This document shows positions 37,878 through 48,509 of a stretch of 64,000 nucleotides of DNA, in pieces. The translations under genes were made by a program, and so were the position numbers. The notes beneath the pieces are model-generated. The model was not told the origin of the DNA. It saw nothing but the letters and a program-made list of their open reading frames with translations, and ran no database searches. Each line of letters begins with the position of its first letter. The first letter of the stretch is position 1. Location of the stretch: NCBI RefSeq assembly GCF_029873635.1, contig NC_080426.1, positions 57,692,673 to 57,756,672 of the forward strand, given 5' to 3'. The DNA is from Malania oleifera (lineage: Eukaryota; Streptophyta; Magnoliopsida; Santalales; Ximeniaceae).

Positions 37878-38175
37878 AAATAATAGTAATAATAGTAATA
37901 AAAATACTAATAATAATGATAATAAAAATTAAAAATAATAATGAAATAATAAATAATAATAATAATAATAAAATAGACGTAAAAAATGAAAATAAAAGTA
38001 ATATTAATAATACTAATGAAAAATAATAATAATAATGAAGAAAATAATAATAATAATAATAAATAATAATAATAAGATTAGTGAAAATTAATAATAATAA
38101 TAATAATAAGAATAAATAAAATAATAATAATGATAATAATAATAATAAAATAACAATAATAATAATAATAGTAAC
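37490..38175. repeat. (AAT)n-rich low-complexity tract in right Ogre LTR
   Basis: Counterpart of 11,105-11,815 with different run lengths, showing microsatellite change since insertion or read-level uncertainty in homopolymer-like sequence. Confidence 0.9.
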
Positions 38176-38329
38176 ACATATATTGGGCCTGGGTCAAAAT
38201 GGGGTGTCTACAGCACATTTGCACATATGTTTGTTAGACACTTAAATAGGGTTTATATGTTTTGAAATGGGACCGAAATGCACACTTGGTGCACTTTCGG
38301 TCTACCAGCCAAGACAGTTTATTTTGGCC

Positions 38330-38676
38330 TGGTCGACCGAACCAAACCTGGGTCAACTGTTGACCAAGGTCCTGGTCAATCGAATCAGGTAGTTCAAAAA
38401 GCCCTGGTCGACCGAAACCCCCTAGGTCAACATTTTAACCATCTAGTCGATCGAGCCACTTTTGTACTCCAACTACCTGGTCGACCGAGGGTCCTCGGGA
38501 AAAATCCCAACGGTTTGGTCGACCGAACCAGCCAATTCAAAATGGCCTGGTCGACCGAACCTCAAAGATTTGAAAAATCGTCTTCTCCTGGTCGACTGAG
38601 CCTTTAGTTCAAAATTCCCCTAGTCGACCGAACCATATGAACTCTGGTCGATCGAAATTGTTCTGGTCGACTGGAC
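38330..38676 (+). promoter_or_regulatory. Array of GGTCGACCGAACC motifs in LTR B
   Basis: About eleven copies of CTGGTCGACCGAACC or close variants (for example at 38,331, 38,406, 38,482, 38,517, 38,549, 38,590, 38,622, 38,645, 38,666) lie 20-75 bp apart, ending about 130 bp before the TATA box. The core GGTCGACC is palindromic. Equivalent motifs sit upstream of the TATA box in LTR C (52,400-52,540) and in LTR D (61,780-62,130, minus strand). Confidence 0.7.
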
Positions 38677-38802
38677 CTCTTGGGTTGCCCTGCATTTTTA
38701 CTGTGGTTAACTTATTTTTATCAGGGTTAAAATATTTAAAACATCATTAATCTTTTCTAATATTCCCGACTATATCCCTAACGGTCGTATTTTAGGGGTT
38801 TT

Positions 38803-38813
38803 CTATTTATACC
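38803..38813 (+). promoter_or_regulatory. TATA box of LTR B
   Basis: CTATTTATACC, followed by an unstructured leader. At the equivalent place LTR C has CTATAAATACC (52,644-52,654). Confidence 0.6.
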
Positions 38814-40115
38814 CCCTCATTTGGGAAGATTAGGATTTTGATTAGCCTACTTGATTAAAAATTCTCTCTCAAGTTCAAATATCCATAATACTCAGATCTA
38901 AGCCTCATTCACTCATACTTACCTGCTACTATTGTCTAAACCCTTTGTAAGTCGATTGAGTGTTTGTTTAGAAAGGTTTGCTCTCCTTGTTCTATTTGAT
39001 TGACACGATTTTCTTGAGAGCCAAACCTAAGGATTCTTAGGGGACTTTGTTGATAAGTCTATCCTAGGAAGACTTTGATAAATCTTTTAAGCTTGCACCT
39101 TCATTGCAATATCTTGAGTAGATTGTATTTGTTTTTGGTTGCAAAATATTTTCATAATCATTTTCAAATATCCAGTATGCTTTATCTTGATAAATATTTA
39201 AAAATAAATTTGTTTGTGTGAGAAAAATCTTTGTTGCTATATTCATTGATTTATATCTTTAGTTGAATACAAAAGTTTCATCTCATTTTGCAAACCAAAT
39301 CTATATACTACTTGAGCTTCATATACATATATGTATTGAGGAAACTTATTGATTGAAATATATGAAGTGCGGCTAATATCTTTGCTTGAGCATTTAGATT
39401 GAATATCTAGTGATACAAAGATCATATAGGTTTGCACTCTCACGCACCAATTACATCGATAGTAAATCTATTTGAGAGTAGACATCTTAAGACCACATTG
39501 AACTTACTTATTATATCATTTGTGGTGCATATGATTGTGCGTAACTGGGTACATATTTTCTTTACACGAAAGCACAATCACTGTACCATTTGATTATAAT
39601 ACACATCTATTGTATTTCCAGGCACAGGCCTGAGAGGGAGACTAGCCCTGGAATAGTCCCGGATTGGCTTAGACTTGATTAGGAAAGCTAGGTGCGCCAT
39701 CTTGTTAACGCATGTAGGTTGAGGTCAGCCCTGCTAATTGACCTGGTTAAGGTTAAGGCTAGCCCTGTGTTAATTTGACCTAATTGTAAATGGTGTCGCT
39801 CCACCCTTAAGTGAACCTTTAGTGGAAGCCTCGTGCTTGCAAGCTAGAGGCGAAGACGTAGGCACAGTTGGCCGAACCCCGATAACATATCGTGTGCCTT
39901 GTTTATATTTCTACACTTTATCTTCACTGCATATGTATGTTTTGGAGTGAATGATGCGCTTGATTTAAATTTCCGCATATTACATTATTGGCACATTTGG
40001 AATTGCTTAGAAGGACCTTAGGTTGTTGTATACAAGTATTTCATTTAAACCTACGAAAAAGTTTTAAATTTCAATTCACCCCCCCTCTTGTGAATACACC
40101 AAAACTAACAAAGAT

Positions 40116-40689
40116 GTAAGCTTTCGTTTATATTGGAAAATCTCAATCGAAGTCATGCCTTTTTTGCTAATTTCCTATATATAATTTTTTTTCTTACTTT
40201 CCTTACTAATCAAACATAAAAAATTAAATTTATTTCGCTGCATTTGGAAGCATGGATTTCAAATCTTAGATTCGAAAGATAAATGTTAATACAATTTCTC
40301 TAAACATCGAATTATATTTTCCAAGTTCCAAATGAAGGCCTAATAGACCAAATAAGACCTCATATAAGATATGCTAATGGTCTGTTTGGAACTTGGAAAA
40401 TATTAGGTAAAGAAAAACACAAAGGAATCAACTTATTTTTTTTTGGTGTTTGGTTGTCAAGGAAAACAAGAAGAAAAATGAAAAATATAAATTTGATTTT
40501 ACACATCATACATCCAATTTGTTTCTACTAAAACTTTTGTAAAACCATTTTGATAATTCACATTAGATGAGAATGATAATATTAATATTTTATAAAATTA
40601 TTTCCCAATAGCCAAAAATACAATCACAAAAATAATCATAACCGCTTTATTATCTTTTTTATAACGATTAATAAAATTAAATAAATTCT
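40116..40689. other. CACTA interior with a dispersed repeat (about 40,240-40,600)
   Basis: The segment TTTGGAACTTGGAAAATATT ... GGTGTTTGGTTGTCAAGGAAA ... AAATTTGATTTTACACAT recurs, diverged, at 48,510-48,680. An inverted version of its start (CCAAGTTCCAAATGAAGGCC) lies at 40,321, so it may be a small inverted-repeat element. No gene was seen. Confidence 0.45.
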
Positions 40690-41260
40690 TTAAAAGACCA
40701 TTCGAGGATGAAGTAATAAAGATTTTTGAAATACCGTCACACAAAATATCAAAACTACAAACTCCAGACAAACTAAACTTCCTCCCATAAGGCCAAAATT
40801 CTCATTTTCTATGCACATTAAAAAATTTTCACATTCCAAACCCAGCACTAGGGAAAATAATAAACTTAAAATTAGGCTAGACAAGATCTCAACTATGAAC
40901 ACCCAAATTAGGCTAGACAAGATCTCAAAGCCATCAGATGTGTGGTTCAAAGGGCGACGGGTGGAGATGGAGGTGCTTGCCTGCTCGTGTGAAGGAGATG
41001 GAGGTATCGGAGGCTCGAAAGCAGCATCGAAGGTGTCAAAGTCATCGGATGTGCAGTTCAAAGGGCGACGACCGAGGGGTTTGGGGGGGGCTGCATGTTA
41101 GATCTGCGCTGTCAGATCTCCGTCGGGCTGCGACGAAGAGAGAAATGAGGTGGAAAATTGGGGGAAATGTGGGAAACTGTGAGCAAATCGGGAGGGGAGG
41201 CGGGAAATGAGGGAGAAATAAGGGGAAATGGGGAGAAATGGGAGCAAAGTGTGACATAAT
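40690..41260 (-). other. GC-rich CACTA region near its right end, possible 5' exon
   Basis: It lies just inside the right subterminal repeats, upstream of the minus-strand transposase genes. A minus-strand frame at 40,690-41,061 is serine/proline-rich at its start, and a repeated phrase (AAGTCATCGGATGTGCAGTTCA / AGCCATCAGATGTGTGGTTCA) is present. Possibly the promoter and leader of the lost TNP2 gene; no protein family was recognised. Confidence 0.35.
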
Positions 41261-41282
41261 ACATTTTTTATTTTTTTATTAA

Positions 41283-42147
41283 ATAAATGAGGTATTAGTG
41301 AAGGTTCCCAAATCCGTTACTAATAATGGGATAATAGTAACGAATATTCAAATTCGTCACTAATATTCTAAAATAATTTTTTTTTTCAATTTTTTAAAAT
41401 AAAAGACGTATTAGTGACGGTTCCCAAATCCGTCACTAATAAGGGGCTAATAGTGACGAATTTTCGTCACTAATATTTTGAAATAATTTTTTTTTTTAAA
41501 ATAAAATGTGTATTAGTGACGGTTCTTAAATCCGTCACTAATAAGAGGATAATAGTGACGAATCTTCAAATTCGTCACTAATACTCTAAAATAAATTTTT
41601 TTCATTTTTTTAAAATAAAAGACGTATTAGTGACGGTTTCCAAATCCGTCACTAATAAGGGGTTATTAGTGACAAATCTTCAAATTCGTCACTAATACTT
41701 TAAAATAAAATTTTTACATTTTTTAAAAATAAAAGACGTATTAGTGACGATTCCCAAATCTGTCACTAATAAGGGGCTAATAGTGACGAATCTTCGAATT
41801 CATCACTAATACTCTGAAATAAATTTTTTTTTTATTTTTTTAAATAATAGTGGTGATGGTTATTTAATCGTCACAAATAAAAGTTTTTTAGTGACGGATT
41901 TAATTCGTCACTAAAACTGCAGAAATCGTCGTTAATATTTTTTCGAAATAATTTTTGTGCAAAAAATATTTTCTCGCAATTTTTTCTGGGTTTTAGTGAC
42001 GAAACTATTAGTGACGGATTTGAATCCTTCACTAATAGTGTCATATTAGTGATGGTTGATAAAACTGTCACTAATACCTACTTTTAGTGACGAAATTGAA
42101 TCCGTCACTAATAGTTTCGTCGCTAAAAATTAATTTTTTTTATAGTG
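41283..42147. repeat. CACTA right subterminal repeats and terminus
   Basis: At least five tandem modules of roughly 115-120 bp occur, each with ATTAGTGACGGTTCCCAAAT facing CCGTCACTAATAAGGGG and then GTGACGAATCTTCAAATTCG facing its inverse, followed by a T-rich spacer. The terminus is TTTTTTTTATAGTG. Confidence 0.85.
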
Positions 42148-42152
42148 GTATG

Positions 42153-43387
42153 TAGGGGTGTACAAAATTTACCGAAAAATCGAGAACCGGACCGAAACTG
42201 AACCGTTTGAAGCTTCCATTCAGTTTTTCGGTTTCGGTCATCGGTTTCAGTTTTGAATGTATAAAAAATAGATTTTCGGTTTTGGTTTCACTCAAAAACC
42301 AAACCGTAAAAATCGAAAACCGATTATAACTTTAAAATAATTATTTTTAATATTACATATATATGTCCTATGAAATATATTATTTTTTAAATTAGCTTTG
42401 TTATCTTCTTGTACTTTCTCAAGGAGTGGGGAAGGATCTTATATAGGAGGCATGAGATTCATGCTTCCCATTTTGGCCATGTGGGATGAGTGCTATTGGG
42501 AAGAAGACTGAAGAGACCTGGTCTTGGAATCCTGGTAACCTGCTGATTGCCATGCCCTCCGACGCTCACGCCCACACCAACGCAGAGTCGCCCACACTTG
42601 CTGACTGCCATGCCCTCCGTCCTCGACTCCTCATAACACCTCCCGCTTCCTCCTAAGTCCCACCCCACGCCGATGCAACAACGCTCATGCCCACGCCAGT
42701 CGCCAACGCCCACATCTCCACGCCGATGCAGTCACACACAGCAACGCAGCACTGACTGCCATGCCCTCCAATGCTCACGCCAGTCGCCCACACCAACGCA
42801 GAGTCGCCCACATGTGCTGACTGCCATGCCCTCCATCCTCAACTCCTCATAACACCTCCCGCTTCCTCCCAAGTCCCACCCCATACTGATGCAGCGACGC
42901 TTACGCCCACGCTAGTCGCCAGCGCCCACATCTCCACGCTGACGCAATCATACACAGCGACACAGGTCACGCAGCTCACGCCCACATTATCTCTGCCTCT
43001 CTGGTGCGAAATGTTTCTAGCCATCCCACATCGGTTGGAAATGGGAAGAAAAAAGTTTCCCCACCATATATATTGAAGTTGGATACTTGGACTTGCTCAT
43101 CCTCTTACGTGCTGGGCTTTTGCAATCATAGCTTTGGGCCAGTTAAAAATAAACGAGGCTGTGGGCTGTGGCCCGAGTGGCTTTAAGTAATGAATTTTTT
43201 GTTTTATTAGTTTAAAATTTGTTAAAACCGAATTAACCGAATCGAACCGTAAAATAAACGGTTTGGTTTGGTTTTAAACCAACGGTATACGGTTCGGTTG
43301 CGGTTCAATAGTTTTAAAAACTGAGAGGGTCGGTTCGGTTGACGGTTTTGGCAATAACCGAACCAAACCGAACCGTGTACACCCGTA
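42153..43387. mobile_element. hAT-type non-autonomous element with 8-bp duplication GTGGTATG
   Basis: Terminal inverted repeats are TAGGGGTGTACA at the left and TGTACACCCGTA at the right, inside longer arms made of CCGAACCGAAACC-type sequence. Perfect 8-bp duplications GTGGTATG flank it (42,145-42,152; 43,388-43,395). Its core is GC-rich and holds a tandem duplication (42,541-42,985). No transposase frame was seen. The target duplication includes the last three bases of the CACTA (GTG), so it inserted after the CACTA. Confidence 0.85.
42541..42985. repeat. About 212-bp tandem duplication in the hAT element core
   Basis: Two units, each with GACTGCCATGCCCTCC, CTCATAACACCTCCCGCTTC and CGCCCACATCTCCACGC, begin at about 42,541 and 42,752. 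They are rich in CACGCCCAC. Reading frames on both strands here have no recognisable product. Confidence 0.75.
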
Positions 43388-43395
43388 GTGGTATG

Positions 43396-43599
43396 TTAAT
43401 ATTTATTACGATGAATGTTTGATATACTGAGATTGTTTTAAATTGATTAAATATGTGCTTAATAGAATATTTGTGATATTGGGAAATACTTAGATAGACC
43501 TTAGGTTGTGTATATACTGTTGCTGGATAGTTATACCTAAGCATAAATTTTTTAAATATCCAATTTACCTTCTCTTTTGGGATTGCACTAAAGTCAACA
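43396..43599 (+). mobile_element. Sirevirus-like Copia LTR 'A', right part (3' end)
   Basis: Continues LTR A after the CACTA and hAT insertions. It contains TTAGATAGACCTTAGGTTGTG, ATCCAATTTACCTTCTCTTT and the LTR end GCACTAAAGTCAACA, aligned to the ends of LTR B (40,110) and LTR C (56,274). No PBS follows, so this is a solo or a 3' LTR. Confidence 0.75.
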
Positions 43600-44114
43600 T
43601 AATATGTTTTGAAAATTAAACTTATAAGTGAATTGAACATCTATTGACTAGTTAAGCTCAACTAAGTAAAATAGGCATGACATCATAAATAAATTATTAT
43701 TTCAAAAAATTAAAATATATTTAGAAATAAAAAATACTAATAATTCAAAAAAAATAACTTGGATAATTATATTGTTCCAAAATATTTTGTTATATACATT
43801 TCATGCAAATTAAATGACTAAATATATCTTTTAAAAATCAAAATAGAATTTAAAAATTGGTTCAAATAAGTCGATTAATCAAATTGCAGCTCATTATCTG
43901 GATATGAGAAAAAAAGGTCAACCAATTAATATAAATTTGAGTTTTTTTTTTTATCCATTTAGCATTCATATTTTACGCAAAAAAAGAACTGACATTTAAT
44001 TGTATAGTTTTAATTTATAAAGTACAAATTTTGAAATTTTAGTTAACATTTTTTAACACTGTATTTGATAGGTTAATTGATTTTTAAAATATTCAATTAT
44101 CTTAGATAATTTTC
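43600..44114. other. AT-rich sequence, nothing recognised
   Basis: Mostly A/T with short homopolymers. No coding motif, repeat array or element terminus was identified. Confidence 0.5.
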
Positions 44115-44175
44115 CATGGTTTTAAAATCCGAACCGGTGATTGACCCAATGAAGGTACTAAGTTGGCCACATCGG

Positions 44176-44193
<18 letters not shown>

Positions 44194-44222
<29 letters not shown>

Positions 44223-44617
44223 GAGCTGGAGCCATGAGATAGCCAGAAGACAACTGGAGACGTGTTGCAAGCTTGGAACTGAGTCAGAAACGCGGTGGAA
44301 TTTATCTCTCAATTAATCTCTTCATTATAACTTCCATTTGTATTGATTTTTTATTTAATTATGATTTAACTTCCAAGCCCTATAAATAGAGGGCTGTGGA
44401 AGATGTAAAACATAGTGCAGAGAGAGCACAGAGAAGCTCAGAGAGAGCAGAGAGGAAGAAGGGAGGAAGAGAGAGAGAGAGAGAGTGAGAGAGAATTGTA
44501 ATATTTTCTAGCGAAAGTGAATACTTGGTGTGTGCTCCGTGGACGTAGGTCGTTATTGATAGAACCACGTTAAATCTTTATTGTCATTTTGATCTGAATG
44601 CTCACAGGTTCCTAACA
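44194..44617 (+). mobile_element. Small Copia-type solo LTR with a (TG)n-extended 5' end
   Basis: The body runs from TGTTAGAGCTGGAG to GGTTCCTAACA, giving TGTTAG/CTAACA ends. A TATAAATA box at 44,381 and a GA-rich leader are as in promoters of small Copia LTRs. The right flank ATATG (44,618-44,622) matches ATATG at 44,189-44,193. Between that and the body lies (TG)13, so the repeat seems to have grown from the LTR's own terminal TG. No internal region remains. Confidence 0.7.
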
Positions 44618-44978
44618 ATATGAATCCATATATTTATGTATAAATTTTACAACAATAACATTTCATTCATTAAAAATAATATTGTAAGGATATTGATCAC
44701 AATCATTTATTAATCAATTGCAATAAACTAATTAATAAAAATACTTTAGATAAATTTATACATTTTTAGTTTTTTAAATAGTAAAATATATTTGAAATTC
44801 ACTATAATTATTTTATATAATTAACCAAACAAATATTAGAAATCAATAACGGGTATGACTTTAGATATTATTTATTAAAGAGAGAAACAATTAAAAATAT
44901 ATTTAATGTATGAGCATTGGGAATATATGGTTTTTATGTGAAGAAAGGTGAAGTAGCAAAGTTTGGCCCAAGTGATGG

Positions 44979-45456
44979 TAGGGGTGAGCAAACGGTCGGT
45001 TCGGCCACATTCGGTTAATTAACCGAATTAATCAAAATTTTCGGTTAATGATTTCTGATAACCGAACCGACCGAACAAAGGAAGCTCACCGAACCGAGCC
45101 CGACTGAATTACCTTTTCGGGTAATTCGGTTAACCGAATTTAACCGAAATAATTTGAAATTAATTATTAAAAACAGAATATAATTATAACTTTTTTACTA
45201 ATTCGAGCTTAATTAAGCATCTCATTTATTAATTTTATTAATAAAAAAGATATTTTGGTATTAAACTATAAAAGTAGAATCACTAGAATCATTAATTATC
45301 AATTCGGTTAATTCGGTTAACCGAATTGATAATTCATATTAACCGAACTGATAACCAATTAACCGAAAATTGTTAAAATGGTAACCGAACCGAACCGACC
45401 GAAATTGGTCGGTTAATTCGGTTAATTCAGGTTTCCCCGAATTATACTCACCCCTA
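44979..45456. mobile_element. hAT MITE with 8-bp duplication AGTGATGG
   Basis: Ends TAGGGGTGAGCAAACGG and ATTATACTCACCCCTA are inverted repeats. Perfect duplications AGTGATGG lie at 44,971-44,978 and 45,457-45,464. Length 478 bp, with arms full of TCGGTTAATTCGGTTAACCG repeats and no coding capacity. Same terminus family as the element at 42,153. Confidence 0.9.
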
Positions 45457-45661
45457 AGTGATGGTGGATGGGGTAGCTTTCAGCCTATCATTTCAAGTCC
45501 CTTTGCGCACCCGCCATTGACTCCAGTTCAGGCTGGTTCTGGCCGAGTCGACCGGCTCAATATCGGTTTGATACAAATCCAACTTCTGTATGCTCACTGG
45601 ACCGGCAGGATGCCAGTTCCAGTTGAACCTGGTCTAATCTGATTCGAGTTTAAAAATCATG

Positions 45662-46627
45662 CAATTATCAACACATTATACTGATTATTTTTTCTCAATT
45701 TAATTTATTAAATTAATTTTATAGATAATTTTTTTTGTTCATATATACTTAACAGTTGATTAATAGAGTTATTCAATAAAAAGTTCATTTTATCAATAAA
45801 ATTAAATTTTACGAGATTTTTGATAATTTTAAAAAACTTAGATATACTATCATTTAAAAACACTCAAGCGGCATTATTAAATTTTATCCTTTAATCAATT
45901 ATATTTTTAACATAGAAGTAATAAAATATTTACTTGTCCAACCATACAATTATGCCATTTATCAATTTCAATTATGATGATTTCGTAGGAATTATTCATC
46001 AAGAATGTCACATCATTTATGATATGTTCATAAAATCGCAATCCACTCTCGCTTAAAGAGGATTTAAAATAGATTGACCCAGCTCAAATTCTCCCCCTTC
46101 GAGTGTATATTGACTTAGATGTTTCTATGGAATTATTTATCCAATAAATTTTTGAAGCATAATTCCCTTTTAGTGTCAAATTGCAAAAGTTTCATCTAAT
46201 ATACTTAGAATTAGTTTGGTTCCTATATGACTTTTTAAATAAATATATTTTTAAAAAAGAGCTGATGAGAAGAAATTTTTTAATATTAATGACTTCCTGT
46301 GAAAAAAAAAAAAAAGAAGCTGTTAGAAAGAAAGGGTTAGCTTGTATGATAAAAAAGTTGTAAGGTGCGTAAAATTAGTTTAAATGATTTAAATAAACAT
46401 ACACTTTTTGAAAAATATAATTAATGCATTGACAGTTTTGTAGTATTTGGGAAAAAAAATGAAGACAAAAATAGAATTGAATACTTTATTAGAAAAACAA
46501 TTAGCTTTTACCTTTCAAAAATTTCAAATTTGTAACTTTTAAAAACTCATAAAAAAGAGTTAAAATCTAACTTTTAAAAGATAGAAAAGTTAGCTCCGTT
46601 TGTGATGCAATTACTAATATCCTTATC
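45662..46627. other. AT-rich sequence, nothing recognised
   Basis: No gene, repeat terminus or array was identified. The short frame at 46,181-46,363 is low-complexity. Confidence 0.5.
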
Positions 46628-47140
46628 TTTTTTTTTTTTTTTTTTTGATTACATAGGAACTGTAGCCACCAACAAGCCCTTTGAACCCCCTGGTGCAGCA
46701 CCAAACCTACGGATCAACATTCTCCCCTTAGGTCTCACTGATTAGGTAAAGTCTGGAATGTGGACATGGCTTCCGTGCATCAGTTGGACGTTCGGCCAAC
46801 CCGATTGCCAGGACACATCTTAATTACCATCCACGGTCCCCATTGGCTCACAGAAAACTCTCACCATCCACGGTTCCCGCTGGCTCACAGAGTAAATTCT
46901 CACCATCCACAGTTACCGCTGGCTCCGTGAGTATATCTACCTAAAATTGAACCTCCGATACTTCTTCTTACGTGCTGATGTCTTTTCACACATAGTCGGT
47001 CTCAAGCCTGAATAAAGGAGGAGAGTTGTTATAGGTATGATATGAATCCTTATCAACCACATAAATTAGCGAAATAGGGTTATGTAACTGGCCCCACCCA
47101 GTGAAACTTAAGGTTCGTTTTTTTGTCTTTATTATTGTTT
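46628..47140. mobile_element. Retroposon-like remnant(s) with poly(T) and a LINE-type 3' motif
   Basis: It starts with a run of 19 T (46,628-46,646). It then contains three imperfect repeats of CTCACCATCCACGGTTCCCG plus GCTGGCTCACAGAG (46,860-46,930), and ends with CTGAATAAAGGAGGAGAGTT (47,010) and ACTGGCCCCACCCAGTG (47,089), phrases I associate with the 3' ends of plant L1 LINEs. Two elements in opposite orientation are possible. The assignment is from memory of such motifs. Confidence 0.35.
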
Positions 47141-48499
47141 TTAAAGATAGAAAAGTTGTTTATCAAACATGTGTAACCCAACTTTTACTTTTTTAAGAAA
47201 ATTGAGGCAAAAGAAGAGGTCAAACACACCCTTAACCATAATATAATTAGAATCATCACTATCTTGATCCATTATGATAGTAACGACAAGTAAAAAGATT
47301 GCTGGTTTATCACATCAATCATCTAAGAGAACAAAACCAAGAAACCATCTAAGTAAAAACTATGAATTTTGATTATTTGATAACTGTTTCTTTGAATGAA
47401 ATTGATCTCTTGATATTGATATTCTCCTATTCTTCGATAATTGATGCTTAGACTGAATGATTAATTGATGTTAATATATATTATGGTATGAAAATTTGAT
47501 TGTTGTGTCTTGAGGAGCGAATATAATCAAGTCGTGGGCCAAATCATAAAAGGTATCGAGTTCAAATTTTGGGAGTGGGTAAGAAAGGGATATGGGGTGG
47601 AAAATAGGCTATCTCTTGTTGTGTAGCCTAAACCAAGTGAGCCTCTAATAAACCTAAAAAAAGGATAGTCTTTTCATTTTCTTAATGTTAGTCCCAGTCA
47701 AAGGTATATATTGTGATAGATGCCCTATAGCATAAGGGATACCTTCTGAAATAAGGGTTAGAGAATCAAAAAAATTATAGGCATTCGTAGAAAAAAGGAA
47801 GAGAAAAGTGAGATGAATAGACTCATATTAGAAAGGATAAGAAAAGGATAAAGGGGGAATAGATCAAATATAGAGGATAATAAGAGAGGCAATGAGGGAG
47901 AGATAAAAAGACATTGAGCCATTTAGCACCACCTAGTTGAATTGATATGTTACATTAGGGATCCGTACAAAATTCTCATCTATACTACTTACACTCATCA
48001 TAGGTCAATCCTATATTAATTGCACAATAAAAATATCCTAAATCATTAATTCAAGATATTTCTAAACATTAATCTAATCATAATTTGAAGACGTTTCTAA
48101 ACATTAATCTTAATCATAAATTTAAGACATTTCCAAACATTAAGGGGCTTAATTATAATGTTGAACAAACCCCCATGCCATGGATTTTGTACATGAATGG
48201 GTGTTCACTAGTCATACTTAGTGCTTGTCTAGGAGACATTTTTGTCAATGGGTGAGTGTGTCTTCAGACTGCACTCATAACCTTTATTCCAATGTATATA
48301 GACTTTGCATATGTCATGTAATTGATTATTTGTACATCATTTGTGGGTGCACAAACATTGTTCAAACAATATGTTGATTTCTAAACTATTTAGTTGATGA
48401 AATTGACAGTGTTTAAAATTATAAACACCCAATTTATCCCTATGTGCCTCTATGCCAATAGTTCAATATATATTACTTAGGATTTCCTACATTATAATT
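47141..48499. other. Intergenic sequence, nothing recognised
   Basis: AT-rich, with a short imperfect repeat AATCATAATTTGAAGACGTT / AATCATAAATTTAAGACATT near 48,065-48,130. No coding region was supported. Confidence 0.45.
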
Positions 48500-48509
48500 G
48501 AAATATATA

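Larger units (their letters stand above)
8557..38212 (-). mobile_element. Ogre (Tat-lineage Ty3/Gypsy) retrotransposon
   Basis: Two near-identical LTRs (8,557-11,837 and 34,891-38,212) bound an interior with PBS next to the right LTR and PPT next to the left LTR, so transcription runs leftward. Ogre diagnostics are present: an ORF1 upstream of gag, a gag-pro frame separated from pol by a spliceable intron, an extra archaeal-type RNase H after the normal one, a long 3' UTR with a minisatellite, and large size. The flanks give an imperfect duplication, ACACA (8,552-8,556) versus GCACA (38,213-38,217). The interior is present as two tandem copies; with one copy the element would be about 20.4 kb. 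About eleven substitutions were counted by eye between the LTRs over the first ~1.3 kb, so the insertion is young. Confidence 0.9.
34891..38212 (-). repeat. Ogre 5' LTR (right)
   Basis: Same order as the left LTR, differing by scattered substitutions, a longer (TA)n run at 36,445-36,487 and different AAT-repeat lengths. It would drive transcription leftward into the element. The PBS lies immediately to its left. Confidence 0.9.
8197..40110 (+). mobile_element. Sirevirus-like Copia solo LTR 'B', split by the Ogre element
   Basis: The LTR starts TGTTGACCTTATAGG at 8,197 and ends ACACCAAAACTAACA at 40,110. It is flanked by a perfect 5-bp duplication AAGAT (8,192-8,196 and 40,111-40,115). No internal region remains, so it is a solo LTR, about 2.25 kb without the insert (8,197-8,556 plus 38,218-40,110). 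The left piece shares the GTTTTGATAATGACAAA region with LTRs C and D. The right piece carries the GTCGAC-type motif array, a TATA box, and the conserved CCCCGATAACATAT and CAATTCACCCCCCCTCTTG blocks. Confidence 0.85.
698..42147 (-). mobile_element. CACTA (En/Spm) DNA transposon, non-autonomous, with nested insertions
   Basis: The left end starts CACTACAAAAAATCAAGG and the right end closes TTTTTTTTATAGTG, whose complement begins CACTATAAAAAAAATTAA. Both flanks carry the 3-bp duplication GTA (695-697 and 42,148-42,150), as expected for CACTA elements. Both ends carry dense subterminal repeats built on TTAGTGACG and its inverse. Remnants of a TNP2 C-terminus and a Transposase_24 gene lie on the minus strand. 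Without the LTR B/Ogre insertion the element would be about 9.5 kb (698-8,196 plus 40,116-42,147). The N-terminal and catalytic parts of TNP2 are missing, so it could not move by itself. It carries two host-gene fragments in the opposite orientation to the transposase genes. Confidence 0.85.
44115..45661. mobile_element. Decayed hAT-like inverted-repeat element with two nested insertions
   Basis: The left end CATGGTTTTAAAATCCGAACC and right end GATTCGAGTTTAAAAATCATG are imperfect inverted repeats. The flanks TAATTTTC and CAATTATC agree at 6 of 8 positions, compatible with an old 8-bp duplication. A Copia LTR (44,194-44,617) and a MITE (44,979-45,456) lie inside. No transposase was seen. Confidence 0.5.

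Noticed and set aside
42459-43186. Frames of 60-101 codons in the hAT element core
   Set aside because: They follow the duplicated GC-rich repeat and conflict between strands; no conserved motif.
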